NCBI RefSeq assembly: GCF_051251565.1
Contig: NZ_JBPOFB010000007.1
Span: 1-64,000, forward strand
Direction: 5' to 3'
DNA: 64,000 nt
Source of the DNA: Marivita sp051251565
GTDB taxonomy: Bacteria; Pseudomonadota; Alphaproteobacteria; Rhodobacterales; Rhodobacteraceae
The position numbers and the translations under genes were made by a program. A model generated the notes under the pieces. The model ran no database searches. It worked only from the letters and a program-made list of their open reading frames with translations, and had not been told where the DNA came from. Below are positions 33,424 to 43,118 of the stretch, in pieces. Positions within the stretch are counted from its first letter, which is position 1, and each line of letters begins with the position of its first letter.

Positions 33424-33882
33424 ATGAAACTGAGCACCAAGGGGCGGTATGCGATGGTTGCGTTGGCGGATATCGCAATGCAGCCCGATGGCACGCTTGT
33501 CACGCTTGGCGATATCGCCACGCGGCAGGATGTGTCCTTGCCGTATCTTGAGCAGTTGTTCGTCAAGCTGCGCCGCAGTGGGCTGGTCACATCGGTGCGC
33601 GGTCCGGGGGGCGGATACCGATTGGCGCGTCCCGCCAGCGAGATTCGCGTCGTGGAGGTGTTTGCGGCTGTGGACGAGACCGTGGACGCCATGCACAAAG
33701 GGGCAGGCGCGTCCGGGGGGCTTTCGGGCAGCCGGGCGCAATCCATGACCAACCGGCTGTGGGAAGGCCTGTCGGCGCATGTCTATGTGTTTTTGCACCA
33801 GACGCGGTTGTCGGATGTGGTGGACAATTCACTGGCCCCTTGTCCTGCGGTGCCAAACCTGTTCGCCGTGGTGGACGAGTGA
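33424..33882 (+). CDS. iscR: Rrf2 family regulator, IscR-like without the cysteine triplet
   Basis: Transcription factor of 152 residues. The N-terminal winged helix-turn-helix starts MKLSTKGRYAMVALADIA and has SLPYLEQLFVKLRRSGLVTSVRGPGGGYRLAR, the IscR recognition and wing region. The segment that in enterobacterial IscR holds three Fe-S-ligating cysteines reads here KGAGASGGLSGSRAQSM, with none. One cysteine remains near the C-terminus (APCPAV). A Rhodobacter-type IscR with unusual cluster ligation is known. First gene of the suf locus, so it likely autoregulates it. The start follows from family alignment; upstream in-frame codons are not supported. Confidence 0.9.
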   Translation: MKLSTKGRYAMVALADIAMQPDGTLVTLGDIATRQDVSLPYLEQLFVKLRRSGLVTSVRGPGGGYRLARPASEIRVVEVFAAVDETVDAMHKGAGASGGLSGSRAQSMTNRLWEGLSAHVYVFLHQTRLSDVVDNSLAPCPAVPNLFAVVDE

Positions 33883-33916
33883 TGGTGTCGCATTGGCTGC
33901 GCCAATCCGACAGAAT

Positions 33917-33984
33917 GGGGGCTCTGCCCCCTGCGCGCTGTGCGCGCCTCCCCCGAGGTATTTGGGGCCCAAAGAAACCGGGAG
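33917..33984. repeat. Intergenic hairpin element (dispersed repeat copy)
   Basis: GGGGGC-TCT-GCCCCC (33917-33931), GCGCGC-TGT-GCGCGC, then CCCCGAGGTATTTGGGGCC followed by AAAGAAACC. It lies between iscR and the cysteine desulfurase gene. A related element occurs after tig (4511-4573), and parts of it at 20650-20674 and 52061-52130. Confidence 0.6.
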
Positions 33985-33992
33985 CGGTTTGA

Positions 33993-35036
33993 GTGGCCCG
34001 GGTGTTTCTGGATTATAACGCCACGGCCCCTTTGCGGTCAGAGGCGCGCGCGGCGATGATTGCGGCGATGGATGTCGTGGGCAATCCGTCGTCGGTCCAT
34101 TCCGAGGGACGTACGGCCAAGGCGTTGGTCGAACGGGCGCGGGCACAGGTTGCTGCGGCCTTTGGAGCGGATGGTGCGGATATTGTGTTTGTGTCCGGCG
34201 CGACCGAGGCTGCCGCTTTGGCCTGTGCCGGGCGCGGGTTGCTGGGGGCCGAGGTCGAGCATGACGCGGTGCGGGCGTGGATTGACCCGGTTTTGCCTGT
34301 GGATGCGACGGGGCAGGTGCATCTGAGCGCACCTGCGCGGTCAGCGGTGCAATTGGCGAATTCGGAAACCGGCGTGGTGCAGGAGCTGCCGCAGGGATTG
34401 GCCGTGGTGGATGCGACGCAGGCCTTTGGCAAGATCCCCTTGGCGTTCAATTGGCTTGGGTGCCAGATGGCGTTGATCTCGGCGCACAAGCTGGGCGGGC
34501 CCAAGGGCATTGGCGCGCTTGTGATGACGCGGGGCACAGAGCTGGCTGCGCAGATCCGCGGGGGCGGGCAGGAGATGGGCCGCCGGTCAGGGACTGAAAA
34601 CCTGGTTGGGATCGCCGGGTTTGGCGCCGCGGCAGAGGCGGCGGCGCGGGATTTGGATGCCGGCGTCTGGGATCGGGTGGAAAAACTTAGAAACATTCTA
34701 GATTCTTCTCTTGAGGCTGGCGCAAAAGAGACTATTTTTGTCGGGAAAGGCGTTCGGCGGTTGCCGAACACCACCTGCCTTGTGACGCCGGGCTGGAAGG
34801 GCGAGACCCAAGTGATGCAGATGGACCTTGCGGGCTTTGCGATCAGCGCGGGGTCGGCCTGTTCCAGCGGCAAGGTCAAGGCCAGCGCGGTTCTGACTGC
34901 GATGGGGTTTGATACGGTCTCGGCCAGCTGCGCCATTCGGGTGTCGCTTGGCCCTGGGACAACAGAAGACGATGTTATGCGGTTTGCCGAAACATGGCTG
35001 ACCAAATGGAAGAAACACCGCGCGCGCGCCGCGTGA
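33993..35036 (+). CDS. Cysteine desulfurase, NifS/IscS type
   Basis: PLP enzyme of 347 residues, shorter than the roughly 400 of E. coli IscS. Family landmarks are FLDYNATAPL, the VEHDAV histidine near 90, the PLP lysine Lys166 in SAHKLGGPKG, RRSGTENL, and the persulfide cysteine Cys290 in SAGSACSSGKV. It supplies sulfur from cysteine for Fe-S assembly. Starts at GTG 33993 with GGAG eight bases upstream, directly after a TGA. It is the second desulfurase of the locus; sufS lies at the far end. Confidence 0.9.
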   Translation: MARVFLDYNATAPLRSEARAAMIAAMDVVGNPSSVHSEGRTAKALVERARAQVAAAFGADGADIVFVSGATEAAALACAGRGLLGAEVEHDAVRAWIDPVLPVDATGQVHLSAPARSAVQLANSETGVVQELPQGLAVVDATQAFGKIPLAFNWLGCQMALISAHKLGGPKGIGALVMTRGTELAAQIRGGGQEMGRRSGTENLVGIAGFGAAAEAAARDLDAGVWDRVEKLRNILDSSLEAGAKETIFVGKGVRRLPNTTCLVTPGWKGETQVMQMDLAGFAISAGSACSSGKVKASAVLTAMGFDTVSASCAIRVSLGPGTTEDDVMRFAETWLTKWKKHRARAA

Positions 35037-35060
35037 GACAACCGGAAAGAGGTACGAAGC

Positions 35061-36584
35061 ATGGCTGCTCTGGACAATACGACCGTCAAGGAAGGCGTCG
35101 ATCAGGAAACCGTCGATGCCGTACGCGAAGTGGGTGGGGCCTATAAGCATGGCTGGAACACCGATATCGAGATGGAGTATGCGCCCAAGGGGCTGAACAC
35201 CGATATCGTTCGCCTGATCTCGGAAAAGAACGGCGAGCCGGAATGGATGCTCGACTGGCGTCTGGCGGCCTATGATCGCTGGCTTCAGAAGGACGAGCCC
35301 AAATGGGCGATGGTCGATTACCCCGAGATCGACTTTCAGGACCAGTACTATTATGCGCGCCCCAAAAGCATGGAGGTGAAGCCGAAATCCTTGGATGAGG
35401 TCGATCCGAAACTGCTGGCGACGTATGAAAAGCTTGGTATCCCGCTTAAGGAGCAGTTGATCCTTGCCGGGGTTGAGGGGGCTGAAGACATGCCTGCCGA
35501 GGGCCGCAAGGTGGCTGTGGATGCGGTGTTTGATTCCGTGTCCGTGGGCACGACCTTCCAAAAAGAACTGCGCGAGGCGGGCGTAATTTTCTGCTCGATC
35601 TCGGAGGCGATCCAAGAACATCCCGAGCTGGTGAAGAAATACCTCGGGTCCGTGGTGCCGGTGTCTGACAACTACTATGCGACGCTCAATTCTGCGGTGT
35701 TCTCGGACGGGTCATTTGTTTACGTGCCGCCGGGTGTGCGCTGCCCAATGGAGCTGAGCACCTATTTCCGGATCAATGCCGAAAACACGGGCCAGTTTGA
35801 ACGGACATTGATCATTGCCGACAAGGGCTCTTACGTGTCCTACCTCGAAGGCTGTACAGCGCCGCAGCGCGATATCTCGCAGCTGCATGCGGCGGTTGTC
35901 GAAATCATCATCGAAGAAGATGCAGAGGTGAAGTATTCCACCGTTCAGAACTGGTATCCCGGCGATGAGAACGGCAAGGGCGGCATCTATAACTTTGTGA
36001 CCAAACGTGCCGACTGCCGGGGCGACCGGGCCAAGGTGATGTGGACGCAGGTGGAAACCGGGTCTGCGGTGACGTGGAAATACCCGTCCTGCATCCTGCG
36101 CGGCGATGACAGCCAGGGCGAGTTCTATTCCATCGCCATCGCCAACAATTACCAGCAGGCCGATACCGGGACCAAGATGATCCATCTGGGCAAGAATACA
36201 AAGAGCCGGATCGTGTCCAAGGGCATCAGCGCGGGTCATGCGCAGAACACCTATCGGGGCCTTGTGTCGATGCACCCGAAGGCCAAGAACAGCCGCAATT
36301 ATACCCAGTGTGACAGCCTGCTGATTGGCAGCCTGTGTGGCGCGCATACGGTGCCGTATATCGAGGTGAAGAACAATTCCAGCCGGGTCGAGCACGAGGC
36401 AACCACGTCGAAGGTGGATGATGACCAGCTGTTCTATTGCCGCCAGCGCGGTATGGACGAGGAAGAGGCCGTGGCGCTGGTCGTCAACGGGTTCTGCCGC
36501 GACGTCTTGCAGGCCCTGCCGATGGAATTTGCCATGGAAGCGCAGCAGCTTGTGGCGATCTCGCTTGAAGGGTCGGTGGGGTGA
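35061..36584 (+). CDS. sufB: Fe-S cluster scaffold protein SufB
   Basis: Protein of 507 residues, standard SufB length. Typical stretches are AYKHGWNTDIEMEYAPKGL, GSVVPVSDNYYATLNSAVFSDGSFVYVPPGVRCPMELSTYFRIN and the C-terminal SRVEHEATTSKVDDDQLFYCRQRG with conserved His, Glu and Cys used in cluster building. It forms the SufBC2D scaffold with the products of sufC and sufD encoded 2.2 and 2.9 kb downstream. The stop overlaps a tiny GTG-started ORF. Confidence 0.96.
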   Translation: MAALDNTTVKEGVDQETVDAVREVGGAYKHGWNTDIEMEYAPKGLNTDIVRLISEKNGEPEWMLDWRLAAYDRWLQKDEPKWAMVDYPEIDFQDQYYYARPKSMEVKPKSLDEVDPKLLATYEKLGIPLKEQLILAGVEGAEDMPAEGRKVAVDAVFDSVSVGTTFQKELREAGVIFCSISEAIQEHPELVKKYLGSVVPVSDNYYATLNSAVFSDGSFVYVPPGVRCPMELSTYFRINAENTGQFERTLIIADKGSYVSYLEGCTAPQRDISQLHAAVVEIIIEEDAEVKYSTVQNWYPGDENGKGGIYNFVTKRADCRGDRAKVMWTQVETGSAVTWKYPSCILRGDDSQGEFYSIAIANNYQQADTGTKMIHLGKNTKSRIVSKGISAGHAQNTYRGLVSMHPKAKNSRNYTQCDSLLIGSLCGAHTVPYIEVKNNSSRVEHEATTSKVDDDQLFYCRQRGMDEEEAVALVVNGFCRDVLQALPMEFAMEAQQLVAISLEGSVG

Positions 36585-36739
36585 AAAAGCTGGCGATCGG
36601 CCTGCTTTTGACCGCTGCCGTTTTGCCAATGGCGGGTGGATTGGTGTCACTGCCTGGGGCCAGCCAGAAATTGCCTGCGGGGGTGAATATGTGGGGGATT
36701 GCGCCAAACGGCGCGGCGCCCCTGGATATGATGAGATAA
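36581..36739 (+). CDS. 52-residue putative exported protein in the suf operon
   Basis: Short frame starting at GTG 36581, overlapping the sufB stop in a GTGA. The product begins MKKLAIGLLLTAAVLPMAGG, a convincing Sec signal peptide, leaving about 30 residues rich in Gly, Ala and Pro (LPAGVNMWGIAPNGAAP). No cysteine, so not a lipoprotein. No known family. The overlap and signal peptide argue for a real gene; nothing indicates function. Confidence 0.5.
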   Translation: MKKLAIGLLLTAAVLPMAGGLVSLPGASQKLPAGVNMWGIAPNGAAPLDMMR

Positions 36740-36748
36740 GGCTGATCC

Positions 36749-36925
36749 ATGTTGCGCGCTGTTCTTATGACCTCGGTGATCACGGGTGTGTTTTGCGCGG
36801 TGTTTGCCGCGTTCGTTGATGTGATTACCGACGCCTTGGATATGTGGGTGGTGATTGCACTGGCGTTTTTATCAGGCTTCACCGGGTCGCTGTTTGCGCA
36901 AGTTGTTTTAAAGAGGACGACATGA
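36749..36925 (+). CDS. 58-residue putative membrane protein in the suf operon
   Basis: Short frame from ATG 36749 to TGA 36925, overlapping the YbjQ start in ATGA. The product is almost entirely hydrophobic, with two predicted helices, about 5-27 (VLMTSVITGVFCAVFAAFVDV) and 33-53, and a basic C-terminus (VVLKRTT). No family recognised. Coupled translation with both neighbours supports expression. Confidence 0.5.
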   Translation: MLRAVLMTSVITGVFCAVFAAFVDVITDALDMWVVIALAFLSGFTGSLFAQVVLKRTT

Positions 36926-37242
36926 TTATTACGACAACAAACTCTATCGAGGGCCAGAAAATCCTTGAATACAAGGGCATTGTGGTGGGAGAGGCGATCA
37001 TGGGGGCCAATGTGGTCCGGGATATGTTTGCGTCGATCACGGACATCGTCGGTGGCCGCTCTGGGGCGTATGAGGCCAAGTTGCAGGATGCGCGTGACGT
37101 CGCCATGCGTGAGTTGGAGCAGCGCGCGGTGGCGCTTGGGGCCAACTCGGTGGTCGGCGTCGATCTGGATTACGAAGTTGTTGGCAATTCGATGCTTATG
37201 GTGTCGGCCAGCGGCACAGCCGTGTTGACGGATCGCGGATAA
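36922..37242 (+). CDS. YbjQ / UPF0145 family protein
   Basis: Protein of 106 residues with the UPF0145 pattern: ITTTNSIEGQKILEYKGIVVGEAI, VRDMFASITDIVGGRSGAYE, and ALGANSVVGVDLDYEVVG, ending in a TAV segment. YbjQ proteins form pentameric rings with a metal-binding-like fold; function is unknown. The start at 36922 matches the family and overlaps the preceding stop in ATGA. It sits between sufB and sufC. Confidence 0.85.
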   Translation: MIITTTNSIEGQKILEYKGIVVGEAIMGANVVRDMFASITDIVGGRSGAYEAKLQDARDVAMRELEQRAVALGANSVVGVDLDYEVVGNSMLMVSASGTAVLTDRG

Positions 37243-37253
37243 GGACGGCTGAG

Positions 37254-38120
37254 GTGGAACGCCCGAACATTATACGCTTGCGCACGCTGCACGATCTGCT
37301 GTCGCCCGAACGGCTGACCGAGATCGTGGACGTGGGTGCCAATCCGGTCAATGCGCCGGATTATGAGGACATGTTTGCCTCTGGTCTGGTGCGTGTGACG
37401 GGGTTCGAGCCACAGGAGGAGGCGTATCTTGAGCTTGCTGCACAGGAAAATGACCGCGCGCGGTTCTTTCCTTACGCGGTGGGCGATGGCGGCACGCATG
37501 ATTTGCGGGTCTGCAAAAGTTCAGGCTTCACGTCGCTTCTGGAGCCACGGGTCAAAACCTATGATTTCCTTGGACGGTTCCACAAGCAGGGCCGTGTGTT
37601 GGAGCGGGTGCCGGTCCCCACGCGCCGCTTGGACGATATTTCCGAGATCGCAGAGGTCGATTTCCTGAAGATCGACATTCAGGGCGGTGAGGTTGACGTG
37701 TTCGAGAACGCGCGCGAGACGTTGAAATCCTGCGTTGCGATCATGACCGAAGTGGCGTTTGTGCCGCTTTATGAAGACCAGCCTTTGCTGGATGCGCAGA
37801 TGGCGGTTTTGCGCGGGCAGGGGTTCCATCTGCACAAGTTCATGTTTGCGAAATCCATGCCGATGCCGTCCTCGCTCAAGGTTAAGTTGCGGCGGCAGAC
37901 CAGCCGGAATCAGTTGATTGACGGCGATGCGGTGTTCATCCGCGATCTGCTGGATCTTGAGACCGTTTCGGACGAGCGGCTCAAGCATTTGGCGCTGTTG
38001 GCGGACGGGTGTTTCGGCAGTTTCGATCTGGTTGTCCGGTGCCTGTCACACCTGGTGGATCGTGGGACCGTGACCGAGGCGGATTGCCAAGCCTATTTCG
38101 CGCATTTGGATACGGCCTAG
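37254..38120 (+). CDS. FkbM family methyltransferase
   Basis: Protein of 288 residues with the FkbM fold: IVDVGANPVNAPDYEDMF at 24-41 (SAM motif I), VTGFEPQEE, and FLKIDIQGGEVDVFENA, the family signature. FkbM enzymes O-methylate diverse small molecules and polysaccharides; here the target is unknown. It starts at GTG 37254, 11 bases after ybjQ, with AAGGA upstream. Being inside the suf operon suggests co-expression under iron limitation, not a role in cluster assembly itself. Confidence 0.8.
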   Translation: MERPNIIRLRTLHDLLSPERLTEIVDVGANPVNAPDYEDMFASGLVRVTGFEPQEEAYLELAAQENDRARFFPYAVGDGGTHDLRVCKSSGFTSLLEPRVKTYDFLGRFHKQGRVLERVPVPTRRLDDISEIAEVDFLKIDIQGGEVDVFENARETLKSCVAIMTEVAFVPLYEDQPLLDAQMAVLRGQGFHLHKFMFAKSMPMPSSLKVKLRRQTSRNQLIDGDAVFIRDLLDLETVSDERLKHLALLADGCFGSFDLVVRCLSHLVDRGTVTEADCQAYFAHLDTA

Positions 38121-38123
38121 ATT

Positions 38124-38735
38124 ATGGAAAAGCCTGTCCCTGATACGCCGGTCATTGACCGCCCCGTCCTGACCTTTCCCGAAGAGGTGAGCGATTGGGT
38201 GCGCGAGTTGTATGCGCGGGCGGATGTGATTCTTGAATATGGCAGCGGTGGGTCCACCGTTCTGGCCTCTGAGATGGCTGGCAAGACGGTCTATTCGGTG
38301 GAATCCGATCCCGATTGGTGCCAGATGATGCAGGTTTATTTCGATCACGCGGGGACCACATCGGATGTGACCTTGCATTACGCCAATGTCGGGCCAGTCG
38401 GAAAATGGGGACGTCCCAAGACCGATGCGAAATGGGCGCGCTATCATCGCTATCCCAATTCGGTTTGGGATTTGGACGGGTTCAAAGCTCCGGATTTGGT
38501 GCTGGTGGACGGGCGGTTTCGCACTGCCTGTGTGCTGACCGCGATGCTGCGGACGGAAAAGCCGGTGACGGTGCTGTTCGACGATTATATCGGCCGCAGC
38601 CAGTATCAGCGGATCGAACGTTTTGTGAAGCCGGTTGAGATGCGTGGGCGGATGGCGCGGTTCGAGATTGAACCGACCGACCTGCCCAAGCGCGATCTGA
38701 CGGAAATTCTGACACTTTACACGAAATCATTCTGA
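38124..38735 (+). CDS. Class I methyltransferase-like protein
   Basis: Protein of 203 residues, 3 bases after the FkbM gene. It has a Rossmann-like start ADVILEYGSGGSTVLASEMAGKTVYSVESD, which is a relaxed SAM motif I followed by an acidic residue, then PDLVLVDGRFRTACVLTAML and VTVLFDDYIGR. This combination is found in proteins of unknown function often near FkbM-type or glycan genes. Whether it is catalytic is uncertain. Close spacing suggests it partners the FkbM protein. Confidence 0.7.
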   Translation: MEKPVPDTPVIDRPVLTFPEEVSDWVRELYARADVILEYGSGGSTVLASEMAGKTVYSVESDPDWCQMMQVYFDHAGTTSDVTLHYANVGPVGKWGRPKTDAKWARYHRYPNSVWDLDGFKAPDLVLVDGRFRTACVLTAMLRTEKPVTVLFDDYIGRSQYQRIERFVKPVEMRGRMARFEIEPTDLPKRDLTEILTLYTKSF

Positions 38736-38776
38736 CGCAGGCGCGTTGGGCACGGAAACACGAGAGAGGGAAAGAA

Positions 38777-39532
38777 ATGCTGGAAATCAAAAACTTGCAC
38801 GTTCAACTTGAGGAAGAAGACAAGCAGATCCTCAAGGGTGTGAACCTGACGGTCGAGGCGGGCAAGGTCCATGCGATCATGGGTCCGAACGGGTCGGGCA
38901 AATCGACCCTGTCCTATGTGTTGTCCGGCAAAGGTGGCTACGAGGTGACCGAAGGGTCTGCAACGCTGGACGGCGAAGACATTCTGGACATGGAGCCGGA
39001 AGAGCGCGCCGCCGCTGGCGTTTTCCTTGCATTCCAGTATCCCGTCGAGATTCCCGGTGTGGGCAACATGACCTTTTTGCGCACCGCGGTGAATTCCCAG
39101 CGCAAGGCGCGCGGACAAGACGAAATGTCTGCGACAGAGTTTCTCAAGGTGATCCGCGCCAAGGCCAAAGATTTGCAGATCGACGCAGACATGCTCAAGC
39201 GTCCGGTCAATGTGGGCTTTTCGGGTGGCGAGAAAAAGCGCAACGAAATCCTTCAGATGGCGATGCTTGAGCCAAAGATGTGCATTCTTGACGAGACCGA
39301 TTCCGGTCTTGATGTGGACGCGATGAAGCTGGTTGCGGATGGCGTGAATGCGCTGCGCGACGAGGGCCGTGGGTTCCTTGTCATCACGCATTACCAGCGT
39401 CTTTTGGACCATATCAAACCGGATGTGGTGCACATCATGGCGGATGGCCGGATCATCAAGACCGGTGGACCCGAGCTGGCGCTTGAGGTCGAAAACAACG
39501 GCTATGCGGATATTTTGGCGGAGGTGGCGTAA
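38777..39532 (+). CDS. sufC: SUF ATPase SufC
   Basis: ABC-type ATPase of 251 residues. Walker A GPNGSGKS is at 36-43, the ABC signature is FSGGEKKRNEILQM, and Walker B CILDETDSGLD has the catalytic Glu. It binds SufB and SufD and drives conformational change for cluster assembly. Its TAA shares one base with the sufD ATG (TAATG). Confidence 0.97.
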   Translation: MLEIKNLHVQLEEEDKQILKGVNLTVEAGKVHAIMGPNGSGKSTLSYVLSGKGGYEVTEGSATLDGEDILDMEPEERAAAGVFLAFQYPVEIPGVGNMTFLRTAVNSQRKARGQDEMSATEFLKVIRAKAKDLQIDADMLKRPVNVGFSGGEKKRNEILQMAMLEPKMCILDETDSGLDVDAMKLVADGVNALRDEGRGFLVITHYQRLLDHIKPDVVHIMADGRIIKTGGPELALEVENNGYADILAEVA

Positions 39533-40809
39533 TGGCCTTGCCGCAGATCAAACAGGATGCCACCGACGCGCGGTTGGCGGCGCTTGACCTGCCCGCGGGC
39601 GGGTGGTCCGACGCGGCGCGCGCCGATGCGCTGAGCCGGGTCAAAGCAATGGGCCTGCCCAGCGGGCGGGACGAGTATTGGAAATACACCAAGCCCGACA
39701 CTTTGGTGCAGGCCGAAGCGCCCAAGGCGGCAGTGCTCAAGACTGATGAAGGCCCGGTCTTTGGTGAGGTGGAGCGCCTCAAGATCGTGTTCGTGGACGG
39801 GGTGTTCGACCCGGACGCCTCTGATGATCTGGCGATGGCGCATGTGAGCATCGACCGTCTGGCCGACGCGCCGGATATTCATTGGGCCAAAGACCTGTAC
39901 GGTGTTTTGGAAACACGGGGTCAGACCCCGGTGCACCGCCCCTTGGCGGCGCTGAACACGGCGTTTGCAGCGGATGGTGTGCTGATCCATGTGACGGGCA
40001 AGGCACCCAAGCCGATCAGCCTGATTTATCGCCATGTGTCAGAGGCTTCTGATGCGATCCTCCACCATGTTGTGAAGATTGACTCAGGTGCGGAACTGAC
40101 CTTGCTTGAGAACGGCCCAGCAGCGGCGCGGTTCAACAAATGCATGGAAGTCGAGATCGCCGACGGCGGCGTCTTTCACCATGTGCGGGCTCAAGGCAGG
40201 GACCACGAACGCCGTGCGGCCACCGCGATTTTCACCCGTTTGGGCGAGGAATCAGTGTTCAAGTCGTTCACGCTGACGGCAAACGGGGTGCTGACGCGCA
40301 ATGAATGTGTGATCGAACTGACCGGCGACAATGCCACCGCGCATATTGCCGGGTGCTGCGTTGGAGATGGCGATTTCCACCACGACGACACGGTGTTCAT
40401 CACCCATGACGCGGTGAATTGCGAAAGCCGTCAGGTGTTCAAGAAGGTCTTGCGCAATGGGGCGACGGGCGTGTTCCAGGGCAAGATCCTGGTGAAGGCA
40501 GGCGCGCAGAAGACCGATGGCTACCAGATCAGCCAGTCGCTTTTGCTTGACGAGGACAGCCAGTTTCTTGCCAAGCCGGAACTTGAGATCTACGCCGATG
40601 ACGTGGCCTGTTCGCATGGGTCTACGTCCGGTGCGATCGATGAAGAGGGTCTGTTCTACCTGCGGTCTCGGGGGATCGAAGAGGGACCGGCGACCAACCT
40701 GTTGACCATCGCGTTCCTTGCCGAAGCGGTCATGGAGATCGAGGACCAAGCGCTTCAGGATGAAATCAACAGCCGCATTGACGCGTGGCTGTCGCGGCGC
40801 AACGGCTGA
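39532..40809 (+). CDS. sufD: Fe-S assembly scaffold SufD
   Basis: Protein of 425 residues. The beta-helix core shows GVLIHVTGKAPKPISLIY, AGCCVGDGDFHHDDTVFITHDAVNCESRQVFKKVL and the C-terminal DDVACSHGSTSGAIDEEGLFYLRSRGI, all SufD features including the conserved His and Cys region. Forms the SufBC2D complex. Coupled to sufC. Confidence 0.96.
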   Translation: MALPQIKQDATDARLAALDLPAGGWSDAARADALSRVKAMGLPSGRDEYWKYTKPDTLVQAEAPKAAVLKTDEGPVFGEVERLKIVFVDGVFDPDASDDLAMAHVSIDRLADAPDIHWAKDLYGVLETRGQTPVHRPLAALNTAFAADGVLIHVTGKAPKPISLIYRHVSEASDAILHHVVKIDSGAELTLLENGPAAARFNKCMEVEIADGGVFHHVRAQGRDHERRAATAIFTRLGEESVFKSFTLTANGVLTRNECVIELTGDNATAHIAGCCVGDGDFHHDDTVFITHDAVNCESRQVFKKVLRNGATGVFQGKILVKAGAQKTDGYQISQSLLLDEDSQFLAKPELEIYADDVACSHGSTSGAIDEEGLFYLRSRGIEEGPATNLLTIAFLAEAVMEIEDQALQDEINSRIDAWLSRRNG

Positions 40810-40816
40810 TCGTCCG

Positions 40817-41305
40817 GTGCCGTTTACACAGGATATCGCGGCCACGTATCGGGGGCCGGGCAAGGTTGTGCGCCGTCTGCTAGACGCCGGACAGCGCGAA
40901 GACCGCGCCCTGGCCATCCTGATGGGGGCCTGCGTGATCCTGTTCGTGGCGCGCTGGCCTGCGCTGGCGCGTCAGGCACATCTTGAGGGACAAGAGCTGA
41001 ATATGCTCTTGGGTGGCACGTTGATGGCGACGGTGTTCTTTGCACCGCTCATCTTTTACGCGCTTGCCTTGCTGGCGCATCTGATAGCGCGCGCAGTGGG
41101 AGGCACAGGCCCGGCTTACAACGCACGGCTGGCGTTGTTCTGGAGCTTGCTGGCATCTTCGCCGCTGATCCTGTTGAACGGGCTGGTGGCGGGCTATATC
41201 GGAGCTGGTATCCAGTTGACGATCGTTGGTCTGATCTGGTTTTGCGTGTTCATGTGGTTCTGGATTGCGAGCATGTTGGCAGTTTATCGCGGGGTCCAAG
41301 CGTGA
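40817..41305 (+). CDS. YIP1 family membrane protein (first of pair)
   Basis: Integral membrane protein of 162 residues, starting at GTG 40817 just 7 bases after sufD. It begins PFTQDIAATYRGPGKVVRRLLDAGQREDRALAIL, the YIP1 opening with the conserved P-x-x-V/W-like amphipathic stretch, then four hydrophobic segments (about 30-48, 63-85, 100-122, 130-155). YIP1-type proteins in bacteria have no settled function. The stop overlaps the next start in GTGA, and both genes lie between sufD and sufS. Confidence 0.75.
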   Translation: MPFTQDIAATYRGPGKVVRRLLDAGQREDRALAILMGACVILFVARWPALARQAHLEGQELNMLLGGTLMATVFFAPLIFYALALLAHLIARAVGGTGPAYNARLALFWSLLASSPLILLNGLVAGYIGAGIQLTIVGLIWFCVFMWFWIASMLAVYRGVQA

Positions 41306-41884
41306 CAATTGACGGCTTTCTGAGACTTGCTCTCAACACGGTGACTGCACCGCGCGATGTTGCGCGGTTGTTGATGGCGATGAACCTGCCGTCGCAGGCC
41401 GTGTGGTTGGCCTTTGCGCTGGTGATCGTGCTGAACACGATGATGTTTTCGGTATCGCTCATGGTCACACCAGCGGATGAGCTGTTTGGCCCGATCCTTG
41501 GCAGTCCGGTGGTCTTTGCGTTGATGCTGGCGCTGTCCGTGGGCGCATTGATTGTGGCTGTGACTTTGTGTGGGCGGCCTTTGGGGGGTGTGGCAACGCT
41601 TGATCAGGTTGCGGTTCTCGTGATCTGGTTGCAGGCGTTGCGGGTGTTGATGCAGGCGGTTGTTGTGGTTCTTGGCCCGATCAGCCTGTTTTTATCGGGG
41701 GTCGTGATCAGCGCCGCATCGGTGCTGGGCATTTGGATCTTCTTGAATTTCATTGATGTGGCCCACGAGATCGGAAGCCTGCTGCGTGCAGGACTGATTT
41801 TGCTGTTGGCCGTGGTGGGCATGATGCTGGGCCTGAGCCTGATCTTCAGCCTGCTTGGCATCTCGACCGGAGGGATTCCTGGAT

Positions 41885-41892
<8 letters not shown>
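41302..41892 (+). CDS. YIP1 family membrane protein (second of pair)
   Basis: Integral membrane protein of 196 residues, GTG start at 41302 overlapping the preceding stop. TIDGFLRLALNTVTAPRDVARLLMAMNLP is the soluble opening, then five hydrophobic segments with FLNFIDVAHEIGSLLRAGLILL near the end. It resembles its neighbour in layout, suggesting a duplicated pair or heteromer. It overlaps sufS by 8 bases. In Rhodobacteraceae such genes accompany suf; role unknown. Confidence 0.72.
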
Positions 41893-43105
<1,213 letters not shown>

Positions 43106-43118
43106 ATTGGGAAAGAAA

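Noticed and set aside
33917..33984. A rho-independent terminator after iscR
   Set aside because: Hairpins are present but no T tract follows, and similar elements occur elsewhere, so it is listed as a repeat; transcription into the desulfurase gene is likely.
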